Assembly (NCBI GenBank): GCA_023078555.1
Contig: CM041196.1
Location: forward strand, 5,901,658-5,965,657
Direction of reading: 5' to 3'
DNA from: Ulva prolifera
Lineage: Eukaryota; Chlorophyta; Ulvophyceae; Ulvales; Ulvaceae
Length of the DNA stretch: 64,000 nt
The position numbers and the translations under genes are program-made. The notes below the pieces were generated by a model. It saw only the letters and a program-made list of their open reading frames with translations. It ran no database searches and was not told the origin of the DNA. Positions 50,584 through 60,092 of this stretch are shown piece after piece (positions within the stretch are counted from its first letter, which is position 1; every line of letters starts with the position of its first letter).

Positions 50584-51836
50584 TCTCCTGGGGGAGGCAA
50601 GTGTGCCGCTGTATTATCAACTAGCGAGTGTGACAGTAAATATGACACTGAGTACACGAGGCTGAAATCGATGTGTCCTGTCACCTCTCAGATTGTAACA
50701 CTATGTGGTCACTTCTTTCACCAGCCAAGTCTGCACATGGTCATTGACTGGTCCCGAAAACATCAACCAGATCATGGATTCCCGACGAGGGCAACAGCTG
50801 GTGATATACCAGCCGCACATCTGCCCGCTCATGCTGCGATACAGCGCTCTACGTCCCAACAACTTCGATTGGCAGACCATAGTGGCTACAAGGAGCATCG
50901 GTCTCCGCGCTGGAAGCTCGGACGTTAGCATGTTCGGGGTCAGGTGTCTCACGTACGATTTCAGGCATGCAGCAGCAAAGATTTCACGCATGTGCAAATT
51001 CGCACATGCAAGCAGGCTGGCTTGCATGTGCGTCGGCAATGGTGCCGACTTGTTTTTTTGTGTACCGCACGCGACACTGCCCGATGTTGAAGCAGATTTG
51101 AATTGCAGCAACACAGTAAAAAATGTGCAGATTTGTGACAGTGATGCCAAGCTGCTGGCATTTTCTGATGTCCTGAGCCGCAAGTAAGCGGCTGGAGATG
51201 GCTTTTGTGTCGGTGGGTTTCCCTGTCAATTCCTAACTTTTTTAACCTCGGGCGCATGAGGCATATCGCATCGCACTGCTTCAGAGTACATGTACACACA
51301 CATGTACTGAGCAACATCCAAACGACCGATACCATTGATGGTATCGTGAGAAACTTGGGCCTTGCTACAGCATCACATGCTGCAGTACATGGCAGCACAG
51401 AAATGGAGTTACACTCACAGCACATGGCAAGATGCCTAGATCATGGACTAGGCACATAATGGCATAGAAAAAGCACACATCAAGAAATCAACAGCCGGAT
51501 CTGCTACGAAACAAATCGTTGACAAATCTCTTATGATCCCCACAGCCAAGCTTGAGGCCATGGAGGCGACTGCACAGGCAGAGCAGTCTCTACACGAGCA
51601 CGACCTACCCACAACAGCGCAGTCCAGAGCTTGCTGGACAATTTCTAGTCGGACGAGCTGCAGTCACACCTGATTGTCAGGTGTGCAGCCCTGAAAATAT
51701 CCCTCACCACGTACACCACAAGCGAAAAGCAACCTGAAACTTGAAACGTGGGTGTGCCGAGGCAACATGGAGATGGCACACGAGGCTGCCTATACTTTCT
51801 TCTGATGCCCTAGTTCATCTCTTCCTGAATTCTCTT
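50584..51836. other. Intergenic between POP and X2, nothing convincing
   Basis: Divided between the POP 5' side and the X2 3' side. Both strands are open for about 160 codons over 50701-51187, but neither shows a known motif. Confidence 0.45.
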
Positions 51837-54800
51837 TCAGCCCGCCTTGTCTTCATATTCTTCGTCACCCTCATTGATTACCAGCCTGTGTGCCCAGACT
51901 GATAGAGAAAACCAAGTTATTCTTCTCGACGCCCGATTCCCTCCTACTGACCGCAATCTTCTTACCCTCATTACCCTCGTTCCCTTCGTTGCCCTCGTCA
52001 CCTTCATCACCCTCATTCCCTTCGTCGCCATTGATAGCCATGTTACGCCCAGGAGTCATGTTCTTGCCAGCTCTTTTCTTCTTGCCGCCCTTCTTGCCCT
52101 CATTGCCCTCGTTCCCGTCATCACCCTCGTTCCCCTCATTGCCCTCGTTCCCTTCATTCCCCTCGTCCCCCTCATTGCCCTCGTTCCCTTCATTGCCCTC
52201 GTTCCCTTCGTCCCCCTCATTGCCATCGTTATTACTACGCTGTGGCGGCGTCTTCTTGAGTGGCCCCCCCTTCACATGATCACCCTTGGGATCCTCCAGC
52301 TTGGGAGGCATCATGATCTCAGGCACCACCTCGTCGTACTCATACGACACGCCGTCATTCACGTAATCGTCTGACAGCTCAAACTCCAATGCCGCCCCGT
52401 TCTCGTAATCGACCTCCATCGCTCCCTCGTTCCCCTCATCCCCTTCATCCCCCTCGTTGCCCTCATCGCCGTCGTCGTATGGGCCGCCATACCCGGTGTC
52501 CTGCGCATCTGGCGGCGGCAGCGGCAGCGGCGGCGGGGCGGTTGGGGCGGGCTGGCGAGGAGGCTCTCCGGGAGCCATGGGGCCTTGGGCCGGGGGCGGC
52601 CCCTGTGGGGGCGGCCCCTGTGGGGGCTGGCGGAACGGGCGCCTGCAGCGGAAGACGCGGCCGTTCTTCCGGCAGTGCCTGATGGTTGCACGCGAGCTGC
52701 GGAACTTGCAGCGGTTGCACACCGGCATGCACCTGCACTCTGGGAGTGGTGGAGCGGTGCTCTGGACAAGCGTGATGACCGCTGGACAGCCATGCATGCA
52801 TCCAGAGGGGACTGTGGACGTGAGCGACGGGGAGCTGCAATGCTTTCTTGGGACTGCAGCTCGCAGTGGAGATGGAGAGAAGCAGAAGTTGGGTGCGTCC
52901 TACGAGTCCTGCCGACGCGACACTGTCGGGGTGGCGCAGCTGGAGGCCGTGCATGGCGGAACCAGGATCGAGCACATTGACATGCATAGAAAAAGAACTG
53001 ATGTGGTGTGTGTGTCAGAAAAGCTATCTTTGTGCAGGGCGGACGCGCAGTCCTCATTAAGGTCAGGTCAGGACAGCCAACATCTCATACCTGCTGCGCA
53101 CAGAGGTAGAACCGAGAGATGTTGAAGGGAAGTGCTAGTACCGGGAAACAGTAGAGAGAATGGTTACAGATCTCAGTGTGCACATGCTTATATGCACACT
53201 GAACACTCAATACTCAAGGTTACGGCGGGAAACCCTCGCACGATCTCTCTCACTACATCGAGACGATCCTAGCTGGCGGCTTACCCCTACACTGGATCCG
53301 CGGATCGTTCGTGCATGGGTGCACCTGTCACCACACTGCTGCCCGCAGGCTCATGCATTGTGACACTCCCCCATAAACCCTGCTATGTCTCCACTAGCTG
53401 GAGTTTATTACGAACTTCTAACAAAGCAGGTCCGGGCAGCACTTTGGTAAACACATCCGCTAACTGATCAACAGTGCCCACCCATGCTACCTTAAGTTCA
53501 TCCATCTGGACATATTCCCGCACTCGCAAGTGCCGCACACGAATGTGCTTGGATCTGTCAGTGGACACAGCATTCACTGCCAAGATATTGGCACTTTTAT
53601 TATCACCCCACAGAGTTGGCTTATACGGGACGAGTTTCAGGTCGAGAAGCAACTGCTTCACCCACATCAGCTCGTTGGCTGTTGCACTCATCGCAATGAG
53701 CTCAGCCTCTGTTGTATCCCCAGCCACTATACTCTGCTTCTTCGAACGCCAGAGAACACAGTTCCCATACACCCGAATAACCATACCAGACACGCTTTTC
53801 AGATCAGCAGAGTTCGCAAAATCTGCATCTGAATAAGCCTCTAACAAACACCCGTGTCCCTCAGAGCCTACAAATTTTATTCCTAAGTTCTTTGTGGACT
53901 GCAGGTATCTCAGAACATGTTGCACAGCCAACCAATGTTCCTTCAGACTATTGGACATGTGCCGGGCCAGGGCATGTGCCACATAGCTGAGGTCAGGTCG
54001 TGTCACTCCTGCAATGTACTGGATGCTTCCTACAGCACTCATGAACCTGGAATGCTCAGCAGCACTGGCTTTCTCCAGGTCCGGGTGCTCTTTCACACTC
54101 CTCAGTTGTTGCCGCGGCACTAACGGAGTGGGAGACTTTCGACAATCAGACATACTGTACTTTTCAAGCAGGCTATGGATTTTGTTTCGCTGTGTCATGG
54201 TGATTGTCTTGGCCTTACGATCACGCATGATCTCAGTGCCAAGTGCCCAGGCTAGTTCACCCAGGTCTCTGCCTTCAAATTTTGTGAGAATTATGTCGAC
54301 AAGTTCTTGCAGCCCCGCAGTGCCGCTGAATATGAACAAGTCGTCGACCCACAGGAAAATAAAACAAAGACCAGATGTTCTAACATACAGTCCGGGATCA
54401 CTTTGTGCGCACACAAATCCCATCTCTGCTAAGACCTTTACTAAAGCTTTATGCCACTCGCGAGCAGCTTGCTTCAGGCCATACAGGGTTTTATGCAATC
54501 TCCATACACGTGCTGTCCCGTCAGTGAAGTACGGGGGCTGTTCAACGAACACTTCCTCCTCCAGCTCACCATTCAGAAAAGCACACTGTATATCTATGTG
54601 TCTAATTTCTAAATCTGCCTGAGCAGCAACTGACAGCAACACACGAAGTGTCGCATAGCTCCCAACAGGTGACCAAGTCTCAAAAAAGTCTACACCCTCT
54701 ACCTGAGAAAAACCCCGCGCTACGTAGCGTGCCTTGTAGCGCTGAATTTCCCCCGCAGGCCCACGCTTGATCTTGAGCACCCACTTGCCCGAGATAGCCC

Positions 54801-57800
54801 GTTTGCCCGCAGGCAGATAGCACAACCCGAAGGTTCCGTGCTCACCCAGTGCATCTACCTCCTCCTGCATGGCACGCAGCCATGCATCCCTGTCCGGACC
54901 CGCAAGTCCTTCCTTCATAGAAGGCATATCAGGGTCGGAGGAGGCCTTCTGCTTCCTGGCGGCAGCTGCTCGGCGCGACCCACGACGCTGAACACTCTGC
55001 TGCTCACCAGACTCCACATGCTGAGGCTTCAGGCCTGCACAGGACACTCCACAGTCAGCCGCGGCTGATGTGTCCTGATCGCAAGCTGTAACATCAATAG
55101 CAGCTACAACTGTTTCACTACTAGCAATGTCAGAGCCCGCAGGCTCATGCATTTGTACAGCTGCTACATCCGCAGCCAATGGAACAAGGCGTTTGCGTAC
55201 AAGAGGATTGATTTTAATGCGAGGCAAGGCGGCTGGAATGGCCCTCACCTCGTCAGGCAAATCAACCCCAACTGCGGCTGAGGGGTCCGGATCCTCTCCC
55301 CCTAATTCGGATCCGGTCTCCACCTCATCTGGCTCATCCTCCCAGAAGGGCCTCGGCGCCTCAGCTCCTCGCAAGGGCTGAGCAACTGCCCCCGCGCCAG
55401 ATGCTGAGGCCGCTGCCGAATTACTCCCAGAACGGACCCGCTGAGCCTCCAGATTCTGATGAGCCGCAGCTCTTTCATCATCTGAGACGGTGTAGTCCAT
55501 GCGCTGTTCGTCATCGTCATCATAGATGCCGGGACCGTCGTCATCCTCATCCATGTCCTCGTCAGACGCACTGACAGACATTTGGACGGGGAACGCAGCT
55601 TCTACACCAGGGTCGTGCAACACAGCATTGCGCGTGACAACATACCGCGCAGTGCGAGAGGGCGTGGCGACAGGATGATACACTTCGCCGTGAACACGAG
55701 GGGGAGCAGGGACGGCAGGGTGAGCAGCAGCTCTGGACATTGCACGCGTGCGATGCAAAGCTGCTCTGGCTATTTCCGGTGTTGCCCTAGCAGGGTCACG
55801 CCGGATAATCTCCGCAGAGGAGCCAGCTCCAAACCGTGGAGAATACACAGCCTCACTAGGCTCAGGGTTATCCTGCCGGAAAGTCATTTCCATGACAGGA
55901 ACCCTACCATGACCAGGGGGGGTGTGAAGCTGGTCACGCAGACGGCGCAACACTCCCCCGTCATAGGTGTGCTCTGCCGCGAATGGAGGCACATCAGCGT
56001 CAGTAACACGCTCACCCTCATCGTCCCCCTCGAAAGCAACCGTGTAGGAGTTCGCAAACTCCTCAGGTTCCCTCTTGTCCACAACGGCGGACGCATCGTA
56101 CTTGCGTACGTGCCGGATCATCTGATCCGCAGTGCACATCACCTGACGCACAACAAAAACCCTACCCCCAGGAACGTCCTGGGCGTACACACGCTGCATG
56201 CTGGGGCCTAACCCAGCCCCGACCCAGTATGCAGGCACACCCCGCGGGGACAACTTCCGCAGCTTGTCATCCCTAGGGTATGCATACACTTCAACCCCCC
56301 ATGGACGCTGCTGCCGCAGCAGATCTTGGAACACCTCAACGGAGGTGTCACGGAAAAAGGCCATATAAGGAATGATATCCTTATCACAAGACCGCACTAA
56401 AAACTCATCTAATTCTGTCGTCGCAAGTAACTTGTACTTGCGTTTCTCCTCATCCCTCAACTTATCGCGCTCGGCCTTTTTCATGCGCTTACCCTTCCCC
56501 AGGCTCCGTTCAGCTTCGTCAACGTCCGCAGACGCATTGACAGCATGCTGAGCTTTCAGGCCCTTGAGGATGCTCGCCAGTTTGTCATGGTACAATGCCG
56601 ACGATGGCGTGAGATTGTGACCATGGACAACGCTGGCGAGGCATTCTATCCACAGGAACAGAGGCAGGCCGCTCGCGAGCAGCACAGCACGGAGTGACTC
56701 AAAGGCCACTCCGATCCTCCTCTCGATCATGCCATTACAGCGATGAGCGGCTGTGGGGGTCAAGCGGTGAGTGATGCCACGACGCTGGAGGTAGAGCTTT
56801 AAGGCCGCGACCATAAACTCTCCCCCTTTGTCGGTGTGTAGGATGCGCACACCCGGTTCACCTGGCTTCACCACATTCACCCGAATGCGTTCGATAATAT
56901 AAGAGATCATGGCCGCAGCCTCACTCTTTTTGCGCAGACCTACCACGAAAGTATAACGGGTAAAGGCACACATCACAAACAAAACATATTTCACACCACC
57001 AATTCCTACTGGAGAGACAGGACCAGCTAAGTCGGCGTGCAGTTGCTCACCAGGCCACTTGGCCTGACCCATGAGCTCACGATCATTGGCAGAGAAGTTA
57101 CCCGCAGGCACCTTGCCAATTCTGCAGCCGTGACACCGATTCCCCAATGGCTCGGAATCGACATCCAAATTCAAATGACCATAAAATTCACTGTTAGATT
57201 GCATACGTTTCAGAACCCAATTAGACTGATGAAAAGACAAGTGTGCTAGAAAAGCAGGTTCCAGCAAGTATGCATCATGTGGGACCTCAGCTCCCCCAGC
57301 ATTGGGTCGCTTCAGGTCAACGGCCGCAACCGCCACATGATGCCACTGCTGTTGATCCTCAATAACTGAGGTCGGACTGCTCTGGTTAGACCAGACTACC
57401 CCACTATTGACAGGCGCACCGACCAGAATGGGTTTCGTATCTACCGCCATTTTAAAAGCAAAAACAGGATGACCGTCTAGGTCTAATTCCTGATACTTGA
57501 CGTCATCTTCCACGCCGGTAGCCATATCGCCCAGACCAGGGACATACAACACATTCCTACGCGTGTCTAGGAACATCTGCTCTGATCTAAGACCCATCGT
57601 GCTGAGCAGGTTGTACGGACATTCAGGGGCATAGTAAACACCAGGGATTTCCACATCTAGTGGATGCGTATTCCCATGCTTGTCCACATAAGCACCTAGG
57701 TTCACCTGGATGGTTCCCCTACCCATGATAGAAAGCTGCCCTGGTCCCGCGAGATTGGCAACTTTCTGACACGGGCCGTACTCAGTGAACATTTCCCGAT

Positions 57801-60092
57801 TGCCTACTATATGCATGTCCGACCCACTATCAACAATGATGTTCCACGGCATGGACGCGTCCGGCTGTGGGTACTTGGCAGGCATTTCAATAGTGCAAAC
57901 ATCTCTGGCCGCAGCCTGTTTGCGTTGGGGGCAGTTCGCACGCAAATGTCCCTTCTTCTTGCAGAAGAAACAGGTCCTGGTCTCCTCGCGAGGAGCCTGG
58001 CCAGCTGCGAGAGCAGCGACCACAGGGCCGTCACCACGGTGCTGCTTGCGCCAGCCATGGCCTGGTTTGCCCGCGGGCGTACCAGACCTAGCCTGCAGCG
58101 ACCGCTGTTGTTTGAGCAAATCAGCATGCTCAGTCAAACGGGCTATTATAACATGAGGGGAGGAGTGTTGAACTTCGCCGCGCACAGCGTTGAACTCCTC
58201 CCCCACCTCTAACAGTTTCAATCGAAGCCATCGCTGGCCCACATCGGCACCTAGTGCCTCCAGTTGAGTGTAAACACTCATCACCTCACCACAATATGTC
58301 GCGACATCTTTATTGTGTTGTGACAAAGAATTAAACCGACTCCACAGTCTGTGGATCTCGGCTTCAGTGCTAGGTCTGTACTTGGCAGTCAAGTAAGACC
58401 ATGCTTCACACAAATGTGACATGCGATAGACAGTCGTCCTATCCGCGTCAGGCAAAGACATTAGGACCTGTGTCCTCGCCCTAGCGTGAACACGCTGTTC
58501 GTCCGCAGACGGTGCGTGCTGCAACAAATGGTCTAACTCGAACTGACCTAACCACAAAAAGACTTTCTGTTCGTACGCAACGAAACTTTCAGTCTTGTAA
58601 TTCCAATCAGGCAATTTCCCTTTAGTCAAATCAGGTTCGCTACGCCCCCGAGATGCGCGCAGCGCCTCGGTTAACGTCTCGAGTGATATGAGTGACTCAG
58701 TGTGACCAGGATCGTTCACAACATGAGAGGAAAAAGGCACCTGCTGACTGCTCTGCCCAGTGTGGGAAGAGGGTCGTGGCCGGACAATTCGGCCGCCCCG
58801 GAGCAACATACCCGCAGGCTGTTCTCCGTCAGGGAGCTGCTGGTCAGCATCCCTGTCGACGAGAGGCTGCTGGTCAGCATCGTCACGCCTCTCCTCGCGA
58901 GGAGAGTTGGCGTTGGAGTTGGCGTTCGAAAGAGACATCCTGCATCAGGACAGATGGTTGTTTGTCGCGCGCAGCAACTAACCAGTGGGATTGCTCGCGA
59001 GCAAACAGGTTGAGAGAACAAGCGAACGCGTTCGCTTTTCTCAGCGCTGATCATTAAAACAAGCTTCTCGAATTGTGTCTAACAACAATATGCTACGAGA
59101 AAGCTAAATGATGCCTGCGCTTGTGACCGCAGTCTGAGCGCCGGCAGAACAGTGGAATGCCCGCCGTGTCTGCGCGCAGACATTGGCCGACGGCTTTCCT
59201 GAACAAGACCATAAACGGACATAAACGCTAACATCACCGATACCATGACAAAAAAGCTATCTTTGTGCAGGGCGGACGCGCAGTCCTCATTAAGGTCAGG
59301 TCAGGACAGCCAACATCTCATACCTGCTGCGCACAGAGGTAGAACCGAGAGATGTTGAAGGGAAGTGCTAGTACCGGGAAACAGTAGAGAGAATGGTTAC
59401 AGATCTCAGTGTGCACATGCTTATATGCACACTGAACACTCAATACTCAAGGTTACGGCGGGAAACCCTCGCACGATCTCTCTCACTACATCGAGACGAT
59501 CCTAGCTGGCGGCTTACCCCTACACTGGATCCGCGGATCGTTCGTGCATGGGTGCACCTGTCACCACACTGCTGCCCGCAGGCTCATGCATTGTGACAGT
59601 GTGAGATGCGGTGCAGATGCGAAGACAAACGCGGAGGGGAGCCAGCAGCGAGCACGGAAACGCTACAGGATGTATTGAACGATTCATAGGTACACGACCC
59701 ACAGCATGCTATCGTGAGATTGGGGGGGGGGGGGGGGGGGGGGGGAAGCCTGACGTGCATGTGTGGCGGCAGGTCTGCTCAAGTGGAGCTGGATAGCAAG
59801 GGCATGCGCCCATGCATGACCTTTGAGGAGGACAGCTCCTCAGGTTGGGGAAGGCGCACGTTCTGTAGTGGCAACCGTGCAGCAGAGCCCTGCCGTGGGC
59901 AGGAACGCTCATCCGGTCATCAAGAACCACTGCATCTGGGATAGTTAGCGGTGTCGATCCTGGGAGACGAAGTGGCTCGATGTCGGAAGCAGGGAGTGCT
60001 TTGCTCCCCACCGCAGAAACACTTGCACTGGGCAGCAACAGAGCCAGTGCATACAGCACTTTGGCGATGCCAAACGGAGCTGGCGACTGCAT
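51837..60092 (-). CDS. X2: paralogue of X1, with a Copia element in intron 1
   Basis: Exon 1 complement 59860-60092 carries a signal peptide (GIAKVLYALALLLPSASVSA) and ends HGCHYRT at a GTGCGC donor in phase 2. Exon 2 (from 52732, acceptor CCAGAGTGCAG) continues CMPVCNRCKF and HCRKNGRVFRCRR. The join recreates the X1 Cys motif exactly, at the same intron position and phase. A Pro-rich part follows (PPQGPPPQGPPPAQGP), then long NEG/DEG tripeptide blocks and a basic KKGGKKKR stretch. Two endings are possible. Exon 2 may run to a TGA at 51871. I prefer a 67-nt intron (51899-51965, GTAAGA to TTCTCTATCAG) joining complement 51837-51898, which keeps the acidic NEGDEEYEDKAG tail; this gives 353 residues. 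Secretion is inferred from the signal peptide; function is unknown. Intron 1 spans 7127 nt, of which 6591 are the transposon and its target duplication. Confidence 0.7.
53008..53012. repeat. Target-site duplication, left (GTGTG)
   Basis: GTGTG directly outside the 53013 LTR end; matches 59599-59603. A 5-bp duplication is usual for Copia elements. Confidence 0.85.
53013..53365 (-). repeat. Copia 3' LTR (353 bp)
   Basis: On the plus strand it starts TGTCAG and ends TGTGACA, so TGTCA/TGACA inverted ends. By eye it is identical to 59246-59598 except two bases in its first six. Being downstream of the minus-strand ORF, it is the 3' LTR. Confidence 0.93.
53187..53192 (-). promoter_or_regulatory. 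TATA-like box in the 3' LTR
   Basis: TATAAG on the minus strand within the LTR; the duplicate in the 5' LTR is at 59420-59425. Its position in the LTR suits the U3 promoter, but the start site is not visible. Confidence 0.5.
53366..53374 (-). promoter_or_regulatory. Polypurine tract
   Basis: ATGGGGGAG on the minus strand, directly before the 3' LTR start; the usual plus-strand primer in reverse transcription. Confidence 0.85.
53383..58938 (-). CDS. Copia Gag-Pol polyprotein (1851 aa)
   Basis: One open frame. The Gag-like region (about 95-285) is followed by a CCHC zinc knuckle at 323-336 (CFFCKKKGHLRANC). The aspartic protease has VDSGSD (Asp370). Integrase has HHCC residues H566, H570, C602 and C605, and a D636, D703, E739 triad (DD35E). 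Reverse transcriptase starts near 1385 (WVLKIKRG, KARYVARGF) with the active site LWVDDL (1529-1534), the WVDD form of YVDD. RNase H has YSDADFA, then TTEAELIA, then GDNKSA. Residues about 800-1350 between the integrase core and RT are long, partly very acidic (SASDEDMDEDDDGPG) and lack motifs I recognise. The ATG at 58938 is followed by an Asn/Ser/Asp-rich leader. All catalytic residues are intact. Confidence 0.97.
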   Translation of the reverse strand: MSLSNANSNANSPREERRDDADQQPLVDRDADQQLPDGEQPAGMLLRGGRIVRPRPSSHTGQSSQQVPFSSHVVNDPGHTESLISLETLTEALRASRGRSEPDLTKGKLPDWNYKTESFVAYEQKVFLWLGQFELDHLLQHAPSADEQRVHARARTQVLMSLPDADRTTVYRMSHLCEAWSYLTAKYRPSTEAEIHRLWSRFNSLSQHNKDVATYCGEVMSVYTQLEALGADVGQRWLRLKLLEVGEEFNAVRGEVQHSSPHVIIARLTEHADLLKQQRSLQARSGTPAGKPGHGWRKQHRGDGPVVAALAAGQAPREETRTCFFCKKKGHLRANCPQRKQAAARDVCTIEMPAKYPQPDASMPWNIIVDSGSDMHIVGNREMFTEYGPCQKVANLAGPGQLSIMGRGTIQVNLGAYVDKHGNTHPLDVEIPGVYYAPECPYNLLSTMGLRSEQMFLDTRRNVLYVPGLGDMATGVEDDVKYQELDLDGHPVFAFKMAVDTKPILVGAPVNSGVVWSNQSSPTSVIEDQQQWHHVAVAAVDLKRPNAGGAEVPHDAYLLEPAFLAHLSFHQSNWVLKRMQSNSEFYGHLNLDVDSEPLGNRCHGCRIGKVPAGNFSANDRELMGQAKWPGEQLHADLAGPVSPVGIGGVKYVLFVMCAFTRYTFVVGLRKKSEAAAMISYIIERIRVNVVKPGEPGVRILHTDKGGEFMVAALKLYLQRRGITHRLTPTAAHRCNGMIERRIGVAFESLRAVLLASGLPLFLWIECLASVVHGHNLTPSSALYHDKLASILKGLKAQHAVNASADVDEAERSLGKGKRMKKAERDKLRDEEKRKYKLLATTELDEFLVRSCDKDIIPYMAFFRDTSVEVFQDLLRQQRPWGVEVYAYPRDDKLRKLSPRGVPAYWVGAGLGPSMQRVYAQDVPGGRVFVVRQVMCTADQMIRHVRKYDASAVVDKREPEEFANSYTVAFEGDDEGERVTDADVPPFAAEHTYDGGVLRRLRDQLHTPPGHGRVPVMEMTFRQDNPEPSEAVYSPRFGAGSSAEIIRRDPARATPEIARAALHRTRAMSRAAAHPAVPAPPRVHGEVYHPVATPSRTARYVVTRNAVLHDPGVEAAFPVQMSVSASDEDMDEDDDGPGIYDDDDEQRMDYTVSDDERAAAHQNLEAQRVRSGSNSAAASASGAGAVAQPLRGAEAPRPFWEDEPDEVETGSELGGEDPDPSAAVGVDLPDEVRAIPAALPRIKINPLVRKRLVPLAADVAAVQMHEPAGSDIASSETVVAAIDVTACDQDTSAAADCGVSCAGLKPQHVESGEQQSVQRRGSRRAAAARKQKASSDPDMPSMKEGLAGPDRDAWLRAMQEEVDALGEHGTFGLCYLPAGKRAISGKWVLKIKRGPAGEIQRYKARYVARGFSQVEGVDFFETWSPVGSYATLRVLLSVAAQADLEIRHIDIQCAFLNGELEEEVFVEQPPYFTDGTARVWRLHKTLYGLKQAAREWHKALVKVLAEMGFVCAQSDPGLYVRTSGLCFIFLWVDDLFIFSGTAGLQELVDIILTKFEGRDLGELAWALGTEIMRDRKAKTITMTQRNKIHSLLEKYSMSDCRKSPTPLVPRQQLRSVKEHPDLEKASAAEHSRFMSAVGSIQYIAGVTRPDLSYVAHALARHMSNSLKEHWLAVQHVLRYLQSTKNLGIKFVGSEGHGCLLEAYSDADFANSADLKSVSGMVIRVYGNCVLWRSKKQSIVAGDTTEAELIAMSATANELMWVKQLLLDLKLVPYKPTLWGDNKSANILAVNAVSTDRSKHIRVRHLRVREYVQMDELKVAWVGTVDQLADVFTKVLPGPALLEVRNKLQLVET
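59232..59245 (-). promoter_or_regulatory. Primer-binding site, initiator-tRNA-Met-like
   Basis: TGGTATCGGTGATG on the minus strand, touching the 5' LTR end. The first seven bases match the common Copia primer site TGGTATCAGAGC, complementary to the 3' end of initiator tRNA-Met; the rest diverges. Confidence 0.75.
59246..59598 (-). repeat. Copia 5' LTR (353 bp)
   Basis: Starts TGACAA and ends TGTGACA on the plus strand. It pairs with 53013-53365 at a constant offset of 6233 bp with no indel, and contains a TATA-like box at 59420-59425. Confidence 0.93.
59599..59603. repeat. Target-site duplication, right (GTGTG)
   Basis: GTGTG directly after the LTR end at 59598; partner of 53008-53012. Confidence 0.85.
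59722..59745. repeat. Poly-G tract, 24 bp, in X2 intron 1
   Basis: Poly-C on the sense strand, about 115 nt after the X2 exon 1 donor. The X1 intron has an equivalent tract, so it is probably older than the Copia insertion. Confidence 0.93.

Larger units (their letters stand above)
53013..59598 (-). mobile_element. Complete Ty1/Copia LTR retrotransposon, 6586 bp
   Basis: Two 353-bp LTRs, a 5-bp GTGTG duplication, a primer-binding site abutting the 5' LTR, a polypurine tract abutting the 3' LTR, and one uninterrupted 1851-codon gag-pol frame. The domain order PR-INT-RT-RH defines Copia. It sits in sense orientation in intron 1 of X2. Near-identical LTRs point to a recent insertion. No disabling mutation was seen, so it may be autonomous. 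Confidence 0.97.

Noticed and set aside
50701..51187. Overlapping 160-codon frames on both strands
   Set aside because: Neither strand shows a recognisable domain, and simultaneous openness suggests chance.
51847..52374. Hydrophobic, membrane-protein-like plus-strand frame (LVPFVALVTFITLIPFVA)
   Set aside because: Exact antisense of the NEG/DEG tripeptide repeats of X2; the hydrophobicity is a by-product.
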